64,000 bases of DNA from Streblospio benedicti (taxonomy: Eukaryota; Annelida; Polychaeta; Spionida; Spionidae), in the NCBI GenBank assembly GCA_019095985.1, contig CM032662.1:15560825-15624824 (forward strand). Reading direction: 5' to 3'. The notes under the pieces were generated by a model. The model ran no database searches. It worked only from the letters and a program-made list of their open reading frames with translations, and was not told where the DNA came from. The number at the start of each line of letters is the position of its first letter. Position 1 is the first letter of the stretch. Both the position numbers and the translations under genes were made by a program. Shown piece by piece: positions 34,895 through 47,511 of this stretch.

Positions 34895-37800
34895 ATGACG
34901 CGACCGTGTCCCCGTGCCACTGGGCGCCATCCAATGCGACGCAAAAAGAACTGTGTTTTTGTAGCTGTTGCTGCACTTACCCTTTTCTTCCTGGTGCATG
35001 TAAGAGTATATATTTTGTTATTAATGGTGTGACTTAAACATTACTTAGATTGTGAATTAAACTGAACTTGTTATTCAAACATAGTGATCTTCCTGAGAAA
35101 AACTTGAGCACATTTTGAAAGCTCTCATACTTTATTTTATATTTGCAGATGAATCAATTGTATGATGGATATTCACCTCTACAACCTCTATCTGATGCTA
35201 AAAGTGAAGCCAAAAGACTTCTTCGCTTCATAACTCACTACCACATCCAGTGTAATAGCACATTACAAATAGGAAATCGTTCTCATTGGCCAATTTGTGT
35301 AGAACGAGATATAGGCATAGATCTTGATGTGAAGGATGGAAAAGTCTCCTACACTGTTGGGTAAAACTTTGTGAATTACATTATACATGTACATGTACTT
35401 GATGAACTTCCAAACATGATGTTGCCTGCTAATGCCTTATATACATGTACACAATGTTATCAATGTCATATGTGTTTCTCCTTATCTTTAGGTCACATGG
35501 GGACTTCCTTGTGGAGCGAGACCTAGCACAGAATCATAGTGTTGAAGTTATAGTAATTGCGCATGATAAAGTGCCAAACTATTTGCAAAAGCTCAATAAC
35601 ACACATGTTGTTCAGACAGTGCTGGTACCAAATGATCCAGCTGACTTCTCCCGTAATCTTTATGGACAGCAGACTATCAATGATATCCAAGTACGGACTT
35701 TTCCGCATTATGCTCCTTGATTTAATGAATGATCATGTATTATAGTGCTGACACCAATTTTTTTACACTACCTTTTGGCTGATATAAGATGTTTTTCTTA
35801 AGACACTTATCTTTACACTTATCTTAGAAATGATTTAAAGTAAAATGCTACACCTACAATTTTTTTGTCTTTAGTAACCCAGAAAGGTATGTATGCACAT
35901 TTACAGAAATTTCATGATTTTTAAATTTTGGATTTGCAAATACACTCATTTTGATCACTAAAGACCAAATCAAAATGTAAGAGCAATTTGCATGTTTTGG
36001 ACCACCACTGAGCTAAATCAGTGAAGGAAAAATGCCTTTGATTGGTCCATAATATCCTACTGCAAAGGAGATTATGAAACAACATTGATGCTTATACAGT
36101 GATTAGATGTGAAATCTTGACCTATTATAGAGTTATTTATATGTTTCCAACAGCATATACTTGTATGTATAAACTCAGCTGTTCCAATTACTGTCTAAAG
36201 GCTTTTACCAAATGGATATTAAACATAGTTTAAGTTTTGATCTAGATTTTTTTACCTTACCGAATCATGTGACTGATGCATGTCTGAAGATATTGAAAAA
36301 ATTTGTAAGTGTGCGCATCAGTCCAAGTTATGTAGGAACACAAAAATCCTCGTGGGTGCAGCATTTCTGAAAAATTTCCTATATTAACTTTCAGAATTGC
36401 CTAAAGAAAAAAAATTCTTACAGGCCAAAAAGTAGTGGAAGGAAATTGGTGTCAGGATAATAATTCATTGCACTACTATGAATTTTATCAGTAAATTATG
36501 TGAGAAGATGATCACAATATAAAATAGTACATGTATCAATTTGTTATTCGGTTTCTATACAAAAATTATTAGTAAAATTCTCCATTGCATTTATAGGCAT
36601 CGTTTGGTCACAAAATTCTCTCGCTACTGCGACTAGGAAGTACAGCCACGTCTTCTCATATGTGGGAAGTATTGAAATTTATGATTGAAGATCACTTCTT
36701 AGCTAATGTTCAACAGCTCCATGTAGCAATGTACATCGGTAATATGTTATTTTAAGTCACCTTTTGTAATTCTAATGTTGATTTTTACAAAGACAAAGAA
36801 AATACACATTTGTTTGAGCTTACTGTTTTACACATTCATGCAGGATGTATAATTTCATCTTTCAGATAAACTTGATGATGACTTCCTTTATAACTGGTAC
36901 CGTGTGCTGTACGAATTGTTCTACAAAGGTGGCTTCCGACTCTATCACACGTCGTCTGCGGACTCTTTGTGTCTTCAGGTGACGATGATGGAATCTTGCG
37001 TTTATTACATGTCTTTTGTGAAGAACCCAGGAACACGAGTGTTTGTGGTCCATCCTCCAGCAGATTTTGGTATGAATCCGTCATTTTATTGATAGATCAG
37101 TACATGAACTTCATTTCATGATGAACAGAAATTCTAGGATCTGCATTTTTAATATTGTTTTAGAGATTAAGATACCTGCATATTTTTTCTGGGCAACGTT
37201 TCTATAGATCCACGAAAATTAGGAAGAAAATTAAGAATTTTGTCTTAATGTGTCATTTTACTGGGTTTTAGCGAGAAATTGCAAACATAGATAAGTTTGT
37301 GATTATCTGAGTCTCAACAGTATGTTTCACTAATCACTACTTATCATTACATCAGCTCATGTAAGTGAAATATCCAATGAAAGTATTTAATTTTCCAGGA
37401 ACGTCTGATCTTGAAGAAGAGAGAATATTAGATTATATAGGCACAGTCCAGACAGATTGTAAACAGCAGATAATTGGTGGTCCGAATGATGAGCAACTCA
37501 GCTTTACTTCTCCACAACAACCTCAGTGGCAAGTGTGTACAGCGGGCATGTACAAGTTGTTTGAGAAGCCTTGCTCTGTGTACAGGTTTAGGTAGGTTGA
37601 CATGCATTTTATGCTGCAGTTCCTAATGCACTGAACGGCCCTAATGGTTTACATCCACCATCATATATGAAAATGAGATATTGGACTACTGAAATGGTAT
37701 TTCAAAGCTCGCTTTTATAAAAGCCCATTGACTATTGTTGAAATCAAAAGTCCCTGGGCATTTGAATGGTGTATGGCGTCAAAATGTGGTGTGCATTACA

Positions 37801-39322
37801 CTTACTGATATAGATTTTGTCAGTACCCCTGCTTGTGATATTCATTTTCCACACCCATTTCATGCGGATGTTTTTTTTAAAATCCAGATTAGAAAATGAT
37901 CATTCACTGGAGCAGAAGTTTATCAAAGAAGGCTGTAGTGTGCACACTGTGGAGCCGATGTTTGGCAGGCACAATATGCTGCGTAAATACCGCACTCATG
38001 CGCACTACCCTGCTGCGGGAAAACAGTAAGATATCATTTTGATGTACAACTTCTCCCCTGTGAAAAAAGTAATACAGTAAAACCTCTCTATTAGGAGCAC
38101 AGTGGGGACCAGTGTTAGGTGATCTCAATAGACAGGTTCTTTCTATGAAGAGGTTCATTTTAATAGGTTACGAAGGTTTGGGACCGTGAAAAGTGGTCTT
38201 ATTATAGAGGTGGTCTCAATATAGAGGTGGTCTTCATTGGAGGCTCTACTTTATTGTTAATTGATGTCAAACACACATTTATTAGAATATACTTTTAGGT
38301 TCTGTAGTAAATTTTATTCTTATTACATAACATGTGTGTTGGGGTTTTAAAAATTTATTTATACGCAAGATTGAGTCGTAGCCTATGTACCTTGGAGTAT
38401 AAAGTGAAGTATCTCACAGGTCAAGTCCAGCGACCAGTGAGGCAGTGTCCGTAGAGAGTGTGATGCACCAGCTGTCCCAGCACGGGCCCATCAGTCTGCT
38501 GGAAGTGGACGCGCCAGGACACGAATGGGACGTTCTCGGCCAGTTGCTCGACAGTGGAATACTCACTAATGTCTCCCAGGTAATTCTACAGTATCTGCAG
38601 TACCACAAATAGAGGAGGCAAAGTGCAAATGTGTGGTATGTTGTCTCGCTATGCGTATCAGACGACTACATGTACACCAAGTTATTGGTGTCCTTGTCCT
38701 ATATCTTTCTAAACTCCCTGGGGAACATACAGCACATAGCAACTGTAAGAAAAATGTGCTGATCACTCACATTAGTGTTCACTCGCCTGACCTGAGCTTA
38801 TTTATGTGTAGATACCGCAGTGTAGGTATTATTTTGTCCATTAGTACTGATTCAGGGCCTTTTAAATACCAAAATCATGACTGTCACATCTGCCTCAAGT
38901 TGTTAGCATGCAAATTGGAAATCTTGGTCTGTTTGTGAATCTGGCTTGAGGGAATTTATTATTTTTAAATCAGTCTTAATAATTTTTCATTAATATTTTC
39001 ATTGATATATTTCATTAATTATAACATCAAAAACAAATTGCACCACATCATAATAATGTCAATAATGAAAAATTACATATGTTTTTATTAGTTGGTGACA
39101 TCTGTAAGACTACAAGATGAAACTTATGGAAGACATCATACGATTCTTCGCTCAAGATACTCTGAATTACGTCGCATCGAGGCTCAAGGCTTCCAGCTGT
39201 TTTACTCTGCTCCCGAAGACCCAGCCCACTGGCTCCATAGATCACATAGTGAGGACGGACACATGGAGAGTTGCTGCTTCAAGCTAGGATTTGTGAGAAA
39301 CTCAGAGTTCAATGGAAGGTAG
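34895..39322 (+). CDS. METTL24-like protein with duplicated domain
   Basis: Nine exons: 34895-34999, 35149-35360, 35492-35690, 36597-36738, 36866-37069, 37399-37591, 37888-38025, 38420-38579, 39092-39322; 527 residues with all phases matching. Residues about 18-34 (CVFVAVAALTLFFLVH after MRRKKN) form a type II signal anchor, so the product probably enters the secretory route. Unit 1 (about 50-300) starts AKRLLRFITHYHIQCNSTLQ and has WPICVERDIGID and MWEVLKFMIEDHF. Unit 2 (about 305-527) repeats the plan: EERILDYIGTVQTDCKQQ, WQVCTAGMYKLF, LENDHSLEQKFIKEGCSVHT, LLEVDAPGHEWDVLGQLLDS, ESCCFKLGFVRN. Unit 2 resembles vertebrate METTL24 (SAM-methyltransferase-like). Human METTL24 has one such unit, so this is a tandem duplication. 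Motif I glycines are reduced in both units and the D-x-x-G-x-E-W element is eroded in unit 1, so catalysis is doubtful. Confidence 0.85.
38073..38254. mobile_element. Pogo/Tc1-like MITE, copy 6
   Basis: The ends TACAGTAAAACCTC and GAGGCTCTACTTTA are an imperfect inverted repeat. The interior repeats GTGGTCTTATTATAGAGG and GTCTCAATATAGAGG. It lies in the METTL24-like intron, 47 bp after the donor at 38025. Confidence 0.72.
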
Positions 39323-41844
39323 CAATGAATTTATTTAGAAGAGAATAAGAATATAGAATTAAGCAATTTTAAGGTGTTTAATATGAATTTTTAGTGAATT
39401 TTAGATATAAAAATTGCTACAGTTCATGGATCTGTGGCATTATAAGCATTAAATTGATAATTGGTTATGGTTTAAAAATTCTGTTGAAATTTGTTATGTG
39501 CAATAGATCAAGTGTTTTGCATTAGTGTGGAAAAATGTATCGTAATGCAAAAAAGTATTAGCTTTACACTTTGATGATAGTGAATGGAATCTCATTGTAT
39601 ATTTATGGTTCTGAAATTTTTTAATAATAGATTTGAGACGACCATAAAAAGTCCATCTTGGAATTTTGTGACTTGGCTAGTTTATTGTTCAGAGACCATA
39701 GGATTTACCATCTCAAAAAACTTTTGAGATTTTTTCACATACACATGTAAGGCTCAAGTTAGAAATATTCAGATTACACAAAAAATAGGAGCTAAAATTA
39801 AAAAACTGCTTTTTATGCACAAATATTTGATAATCTCTTTAATTGCATTGTTTTCAAATAGATTAAATTTTATACTTGAAAATTATGAATTTTTGTTAAG
39901 CTATTTACATCCTGAAATCTCAATGATTCAATGATTTTAGGATGAATTTGATCCAAATATCAAAACTGTATATGTCAGAAAGGTGCAATTGCGTGTATTG
40001 TGTTAATGTAAATGAATTATCTTTAATTCAACAATTTTATCAAAGTGTTTTACATGCTTGGGAACAGAAACCATTATGAATAAATGGAATGTACTTGTGA
40101 ACAGGTTTACAGAGTCTTCCTATAATGTATGATGTTTATTGCTATGGTTCTAGTCATAACTGCAAATTAACGTCTGTTATTGCTACTAATGTTGAATGTA
40201 ATGGTAATGTGTAAATGTATTTTTATTTATATGTAGCTGTGGGAAACTGGTTTTATGTAAGTGATATTGGTCATATTCAAGGTTATAATGACAATTAAAA
40301 AAATTAAAGCTTTTTATATGCCATATTTTTAATTTTATATAAAAGTTTTTAATGTATTTATATACAGAAATCAAAATATAGGTTATTGCTTCCATAATTG
40401 TGAATTGCTATAAAATATTTTTACTGTAAACTGCAAAGTCATACCATTGTTGGTTATACAGTAGAGCAAGTAATCATGCACTCGCAAAGAAGAGTTCTCC
40501 ACATTGATCATGAACACCCATGGGTTGCGAGTTTGGATAAATACTAACTCTACTGTGAAAAATTGGACAGTAATGGAAATGAAATCAGACATCTGCTTTG
40601 TACTTTTTTCACTCTTTCAAATTCATAAATTTGATATCCAATTTTATTGAGATTAATTTAATATGGTACAGTTTGATGCCTGCTTAGTAATAACAGCTAA
40701 ATTGACCACTTCTTTGTTTTGACTGTGTCATGAAGCCTCCTGTTTGCTTCCAGTAGGGTAAGCGGTTTTCTGTTTCAACTTTCAATACAATACCATAAAC
40801 ATCAGACTAGGAAAATAAAAGATATGTACGTTGTCATGTTAGGAGTGAAAAAATGAGACTCAAGGTACCCCTTATGAGTTGGTGTCGTTTCATGTTCAAG
40901 GAAATAACCAAACCAATTTGATGACTGCCAAAGGTTTCTTAGTCTTCATTGTGATAGAAGTATTTCATTTTGTTTTTCAAAATTGTTAATGCCACTTACT
41001 ATTTTATGCACATATAGCTGCAATATCTTTTTAACATGGTGACCAATTGTCATGTGAATTTCATTTTATTGCAAAAAAATGTTTATGAAACAATAAAACT
41101 CTGAACTAAATGTGTTAAACCTTTTTAATTACATCAGTTTAGATCGATTTTATAAAAAATAATCTTATATTAATGTCCTAGTTAAAACTTTTAAAGAAAA
41201 GGTTAAATTTTGCCATCCATGTGAGAAAGTGTTCTAATCGTTACAAAATATGGCCTTCCATTTTCTCAGTTCAACTTCTATATGTCCTAATTTTGTTCAT
41301 ACATATTGTTGATATTACCTGTAACTTGCCAATTCTTCATGAGTTAAAAGGTTCTACTTTTTTAAAAGTATGGTGGGTTTCAGTGTATAGACCGAGGTAA
41401 GCTTATTTTTGTATTTCACTGTAATTGATTGGTTCAAAAGGTGTATTGATTATTAAGCTTAAACTACTCATTGTTCCACATCATTAGCTATTGAGTTCCG
41501 AGATGAGCATATCCATTGCAGCTCATTGTTAATTACATTTTAGTAGAAGTGCCAAATTACCTGAATCAATACGCATGCTTCCAAACATGCATGACCATCT
41601 GATGAATGTTTCATGGACCATCTGCTAAACTTGTTGCCACATTCCATCACTCGCACTTTCTTATAATGAAACCAGATTAAGATACAATCGCCTTGTAGAT
41701 TATACCAATATTCTTAGCTATTGCTAGTAAAAATGTTGCCGGTTGTTTACAAATTAATACCAATATTCTTAGTTATTTTAACAAAATAACACATGAATGT
41801 GGATAATTTCATCGATATTATTTAATGTTAAATCGGTGGCAATT
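39323..41844. other. Spacer between the METTL24-like and RING genes
   Basis: Non-coding and AT-rich. It should hold the METTL24-like 3' UTR (an AATAAA is at 40079-40084) and the upstream region of the RING gene. Within it, 40457-40557 is a small inverted-repeat element. Nothing else is supported. Confidence 0.5.
40457..40557. mobile_element. Tiny inverted-repeat element, about 100 bp
   Basis: The ends ACAGTAGAG and CTCTACTGT are perfect inverted repeats. ACTCGCAA and TTGCGAGT form a second, inner inverted pair. The terminal CAGTAGA motif resembles the pogo-like MITEs of this window, but the interior is different. Confidence 0.55.
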
Positions 41845-44800
41845 ATGGGATATCCAGTGTGCCAGTTTGTAACAAATGTGGATGAAAACCTTCAATGTGG
41901 TGTGTGTAGTGGGGTCCTAGAAGAGGCAACTCTCACACCGTGTGGCCATTCATTTTGCGCAGCCTGCTTAAAGACCTGGCTTGATCGGGAACCTCAGGTT
42001 AGATTTAGATATATTGTATGTAGATGTACCTTTTAGAAATCACATTCTAGATAGATAGCAATCAGCTGTTGCATGCGAGTGAATGGCTGAAATGTTATGC
42101 GTGTTAATTTTATCACATGTGATGTTTGGAATCTTTCAACTCACAGTGTGACAAGACATAGACCATTGATGAACAGACCAAAAGGGGGAGGGTAAAGTAT
42201 GAGTCCTTTAAAATCTGTTTTTGTTGCGGACAATAAGTAGACATAGCTAATTTTATTGTGTCTTCGAAAATCATTCATAGCAACTGCGACCAAAACATGA
42301 ATGAAATGCAAGTTCTTCATGATGTTTTGCATAATTTTAGGTTGATGAAGGTGGATCAGATCATTCTGCATCTTCCTCCCAAACCTGTCCAGCCTGTCGA
42401 GGATCATGCCAATTGAGCGATCTCACTCCCATACATTCTATCAGGTCCCTGATCCTGGCAATGGCAGTGTTCTGCCCTTATAGGTAAAAATTATACCTAT
42501 GCATTTATTCATTGATGTTGTGGATTTTTTCAATTAACAAGACTCAATCATACAAGTTCCTTTACCCTACTCTTTCAAGTAAAGAGTGCGTTTTATGGTC
42601 AGTCGTTTAAATTGGAAAAAAAAAGATCCATGAAAAATCTTCAGGCATATTTAGTTATTGTTTGTGTTTGTGACAGATCTGAGGGCTGTAGCAAAACTAT
42701 GCGACTGGACCAGCAAGAAGACCATGTGCCCTCATGTCCTCATGCTCTGGTGCCTTGTCCAGCTTGTGGCTCTTCAGTGCCCAGACAGGAGCTCTCAGTT
42801 CATCAACTTGGCTGTGACTTCATTCTTGGGCTATATGTGGAAGATGCCCATTCAGATGCTGATCGAAAAAAAATGAGGATTGAGAAAGGAGCTACTGACA
42901 GGATATCGTCCATGACTTTGCAGGTAAGCTTTAGTACTGCCTCAAAATGTAATATCATTTATGACATTGCTTCTCTACGTTTCAAGTCTAAAGTGGATTT
43001 TTCTTTCAGAGATATGTTCTAAGATAATGTCATAATGGAATATTAATATATAACTTATAGATTAAAAAGATGAAAGCTGAGCTAATACAAGTGGAGCAAC
43101 GAAATAGTGAATTACAAGTTGAGTTGACTGTTGCCCATAAAGAACTTCTTGAAAAGCATCAGCGTATTCAACAAATACAGGTTAGTTTCTTCAATAATAA
43201 GTTGTTCCCAAGATATTTCATTAACAAAGCAATAAATGCATGAAAACCTTCAGCTAGGAAATCTAGTGGTGTCAGGCTCTGAAGTCATCATGTAAATAAA
43301 GTGATCCAGGGTCCTCTAGCTCCAATAGTATTGAAGGGTTTAGTTAACTAACTGTTGTGGTATGCAGACTATAAACTGTGCCATTCAGAGTAGTACTGTA
43401 TTTTATGCTTATGTGAACAAATTGGGTGTGTATACTAGCACTTGTTAACAAAGTGGGTTTATATACGTACACCTCATCAAGCGCAGTCAGCCGCCTTCAC
43501 AAGATCGACGGGAGCGATCCAATGATGCAATGCGTCCAGTGGCTCTCTAAGCCAGCACCTCGTTGTGTAGACCATGTTACCACACATTCACCACATGACT
43601 AGTAGGTTCTGGAGACCGACTACAGGGGTGGTGCCTAACCCCTGGCGTCACAAAAGGCTTCCAAGTACGGACAACTTAATGCCTCATGAAGGACTTCGCA
43701 CCAGTGCTGACACAACGGCTGTCTTACACATTGCAACATGGGACGAGGTCCATGGCTATCCTGGAGGTACAACTATTGAGGGCCTATTGCCCTTGGAAGA
43801 ATAAGTTGACAGCCCTACATACTGACCATACCAGCAACCGTTGTCATCACTCACTGAACTACATACAACATTTACTACTGATGTGATCTTGATAACATGA
43901 ATGACATTTAATGCAAGTTGGCTCCATTGTTCTAAAAACACTAACATTGAAACACTAACATTAAAACACTAATATTGATATTTTCAGCATGTTTTCTTTG
44001 ATCCTGATTATGAATATGGGTATGCTGGTTCAACAGTTGCTCGACTATCGGGTTTAATATCTCGCTTTCTGCATAATAAACCTGATTTTGTTGACACCGC
44101 TAGAATATTCCAGGCAATAAAGAGATGTTATGATAATTATGGAAGGTATGGTATGGCACTTCATTTTATACAATTTGTATATTCATAGATATGCATTTAG
44201 GGCATGATTAATAAATTGAATAGAAGATTTGCATATTTGAAAGATAATTGTAACAAAAAAGATGGGTTCCAATCCATTCCATACATCCCAGGTGCCCATG
44301 TGCCAAGCTGAACTATTTGGTTGCCATATCTGTGCTATTTGAACTCACTTTTGTCTTAACTAATTTACATATACATGTAAACCTTGCAGTGTTCAAATTA
44401 GATTCCATTATGCTACCCATGTATCTAGAATATCTGCATTAGTACTTTTTCATGAGAAATGCCCTTAAGAATGATGGAGGGGATTACAGGCACGTGGTAA
44501 TGTCTCGTTTTCACTTCCTTGGATCCACCATGCATTGAGTAAAGATAAATTGTGAAATGTAATATTCCTTAAAGGCCGCGTCCGTCTAGTTTCTGCGTAA
44601 AGTCGACACATAAATTCTAGGAATTTCCAGGCAAAATTTGTTATACCTCGAGCATCTGCTGATAGATAACCCCTTTTTGCATTAATTGATTTCTTTCCCC
44701 ACCGCATAGTCAACTCACAGCCAGCGCAAGGCTGGCACAAACCCGGCGTAAGAAAAGTAGACAGTCAACGCAAGGTCAGCGTAACCCCAATGCACAACCG

Positions 44801-46309
44801 ACGCACACAAAAAAAGTCTTGCTTTCTTGTTGCTAATCATCCGCCAAACATATGGAGTTATGTGCCAAATAGAAGCTGTGTAGGTGCTACCCGCTGAACA
44901 TACGTCTACAATATGTTGAACACCTGCTGAACGTACGCCCTCATACGCTCAAGGGGCGCCATGCTTACCCCAACATTTTCATCTGCCAAGGATCTGCTCC
45001 CAATACGCTCAGCGTATGTGTAGTGAATGTTCGGCATATGCAGGACGTACGCCCCACGTAAAAAAATCAATGGATTATCGATTGGCGTATGTCGATGTTT
45101 TGAGCAGCCCAAAACCTCTGGAGCGTATACGCGCAGACCGATTGATAATCTTCCTAAAGATATTTAGGCGGCGTACTGCCCGTGACTGTTCGGCGCATGT
45201 AAAACGGCAAAGGAACGCTGGGTCGGCGTAGCCGGCAGATGCTTAGCGTAGATGAAAAAATCTGAATATCAGCTGGGCGTACGTTCCCAGTGCACTGGCC
45301 CCAGTGGGACGCGGCTTTAATACTGCATATTAACTGCTTGATTCTGCACTTTTAATTTTTCAAGAGTATTTAAAATAAGAAACTCTTTATTTTTTAAAGA
45401 AGCTCTACGATCTATGAAGATGATGTTCAGATGTTGCTGTCCACAGCTAATGCCAGCAGCTGGTTCTCAGATGGGCAAAAACTCAGCATGCGAGTGTGGC
45501 TCATGTCACTGGCAAGGTAAAGATATAGGGTTTTTGTTGAAGTTTTTATTTTATTTTAGATGTTTTTTAGATGATTATATACATTTAAAAATAATAAAAA
45601 ATTATAGATAAAAAGCTGAAATATTGAGTGAAGAATGAAATTACATTTTTATTGATTTTTAAGGGAGTTCTACGTGTAATTTGAATAATTATGTGCGTTT
45701 GTGGTTGAGTAGATACAGAATCTACACAATACATTGATAGAGGTCTGCCAGGTGTATTTAGCAGGTATATGATTGATGAATGACATGCATATTAGATTCA
45801 ATGTGCTTTATCACATATTAATGTGTACCGAGTAATTTCAGTGGTTATCGCGCTCCAGGACTGCTTGATAATGCTAGACCTTGTATCATGCCTCTTCAAA
45901 CTGACCCTGGATACAGATCCATACTAAGCTTGTCCTATATAATCCAGAATATCACTTTTACAAACTTATTTTGAATTAGAGCTGTTGATGGAGATGTCGG
46001 AACTGAAGTGCTTCATATAAACAAGATAGTTTTGTGCATTCAGTTATAGAAAAACAAGCCAAAATAGTCTAAAACACGTGGATCATGAAAATATAATGTT
46101 TAAATATTATGTGAATTGGTCCATAAACATGATGTTTCATATACTTGTTAATTTCAATCAAAATTAAAACATAGGGAATTTGCTGGCTTAAGAAAATATG
46201 CAGATTGCTTTTTTTAGTTGACAAATATATTCTGTACTAAATGTATATTTCCAGGTATCAGCAGTGCACACACTGGGCTTCTACTAAGAAATCACAAACT
46301 TCTCTTTAG
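41845..46309 (+). CDS. RING/TRAF-zinc-finger E3 ubiquitin ligase
   Basis: Seven exons: 41845-41997, 42341-42483, 42677-42923, 43061-43180, 43988-44145, 45400-45516, 46255-46309; 330 residues. The start MGYPVCQFVTNVDENLQCGV matches the MGY/MGF opening of NRDP1 (RNF41) and PDZRN proteins, which decides the ATG over an in-frame one 48 bp upstream. The C3HC4 RING is complete: C18, C21, C33, H35, C38, C41, C67, C70, with a Ser-rich insert before the last pair. Residues about 92-150 form TRAF-type fingers (SEGCSKTM, CPHALVPCPACG, HQLGCD). Exon 4 (182-221) is a coiled coil. Exons 5-6 add a domain of about 90 residues (FFDPDYEYGYAG, ARIFQAIKRCYDNYG, ANASSWFSDGQKLSMRVWLM). No PDZ or NRDP1 substrate domain is present. 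By family it should ubiquitinate unknown substrates. Confidence 0.88.
43470..43830. other. GC-rich insertion of unknown origin
   Basis: This stretch in the RING-gene intron between 43180 and 43988 has clearly higher G/C content than its flanks and looks foreign to the intron. It carries short open frames with no recognisable domain. It may be a fragment of a retroelement or a GC-rich MITE; no end structure was found. Confidence 0.4.
44573..45316. mobile_element. GC-rich MITE flanked by TTAA
   Basis: TTAA occurs directly outside both ends (44569-44572 and 45317-45320). The left terminus AGGCCGCGTCC and the reverse complement of the right terminus, AGCCGCGTCCC, pair as imperfect inverted repeats. 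The interior is rich in GCGTA and CGTACGCC words in both orientations and has no transposase. A TTAA duplication is characteristic of piggyBac-type and some other transposases, so it was probably mobilised in trans. It lies in the RING-gene intron 44146-45399, whose AT-rich ends contrast strongly. Confidence 0.72.
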
Positions 46310-46540
46310 GACTTTTGATATTTCGATAATTTAACCTATTTCCAGAGAATTTACACTCTGTTTTATACACCATACATTACCTCATGATTCAATTACTTAT
46401 CGGTATTACCTGCTATTCTTCCAAAAAATAGTTCTAAACTACAAATTTTAAATATAATTTAATCGATATTTGAACCTCACAGGTTCCTTCTGAGAATTAA
46501 ACATATGACAAATTAATACAACAATAATAACATTACTAAT

Positions 46541-47511
46541 TAAATCTCCCCGGACGAAGTCCGAAGGGGGATTTCTTGCTTTGCTTCTGTCCGTCCAAAA
46601 TAAACAGGCTGATAACTCAAAGACTACTTGAGCTATTGACTTGCAAATTGAATATGTCTTGTTTGAGGAAAAGAGTACCTTTCGAAAAAAATTGTTTGTA
46701 CTTTGGCCTACTTTTGACGAGTGTTACGTAATAAATCTTGTTAACACTCTACAGGGAGAAGTATTTGACCTATGGTCACCAACCTTCATATTTAGCTTCC
46801 TTGTACTACTCTCCAGAGCTGATTAGATTTTGGTGTACTTTGGCCTACTTTTGATGAAGTTACGATGTGTTTTTAAAAACAAATTATTACGTAATTGTGT
46901 TTTTCTGTCTCCTGGGAACAGTTTATGACTTATCATCACCAAACTTGACATTTGGTATGTCTATCTCACTCTCCTCACGTGATTTGATATTGGTGTTCTT
47001 TGGCTACTTTTGAAATTTTTTGGGAATATTTGAGTAAAACTATTGTTACCACTGCACTGGGAAAAGTATTTCACCTATAGTCATTAAACTTTACAGTTAA
47101 GTTCACTATACTAGTCTCCACAGTTGAATTGCCATTGGTGTACTTTGGCCTTCTTTTGACGATCATATGAGCGTTACGTAATAAACCTTGTTACCACTCT
47201 ACAGCGAGAAGTATTTGACCTATCGTCACCAAACTTCATATCTAGCTTCGTTGTACCACTCTCCAGAGCTGATTAGATTTTGGTGTACTTTGGCGTACTT
47301 TTGATGAAATTTCGATGTGTTTTAAAAACAAATTATTACGAATTTGTGTTTATCTGTCTCCTTGGAAGACTTTATGACCTATCATCACCAAACTTGACAT
47401 TTTGTAGGACTATATCACTCTCCTCACGTGATTTGATATTTGAGTACTTTGGCCTACTTTTCAAAAATGGCCTGATCGGGGACATGGCCTGATCGGGAAA
47501 GGGGAGATTTA
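46541..47511. mobile_element. TIR element with about 150-bp tandem units
   Basis: It is bounded by perfect 11-bp inverted repeats TAAATCTCCCC / GGGGAGATTTA. After a unique head (GGACGAAGTCCGAAGGGGGA is itself a hairpin), the motif CTTTGGCCTACTTTTGA recurs at about 46701, 46838, 46998, 47143, 47288 and 47457, marking five units of 137-169 bp. Each unit also has a TGACCTATCATCACCAAACTT-like centre. Units two apart are most alike, a higher-order pattern. No transposase frame is present; the short frames within are repeat translations. The plan resembles tandem-repeat-bearing non-autonomous elements known from bivalves. Confidence 0.75.

Noticed and set aside
41797-41844. Upstream in-frame ATG of the RING gene
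   Set aside because: Family proteins begin MGY or MGF, and the extra 16 residues have no family resemblance.
46641-47492. Two short frames inside the tandem-repeat element
   Set aside because: They are translations of the 150-bp repeat units and do not resemble a transposase.
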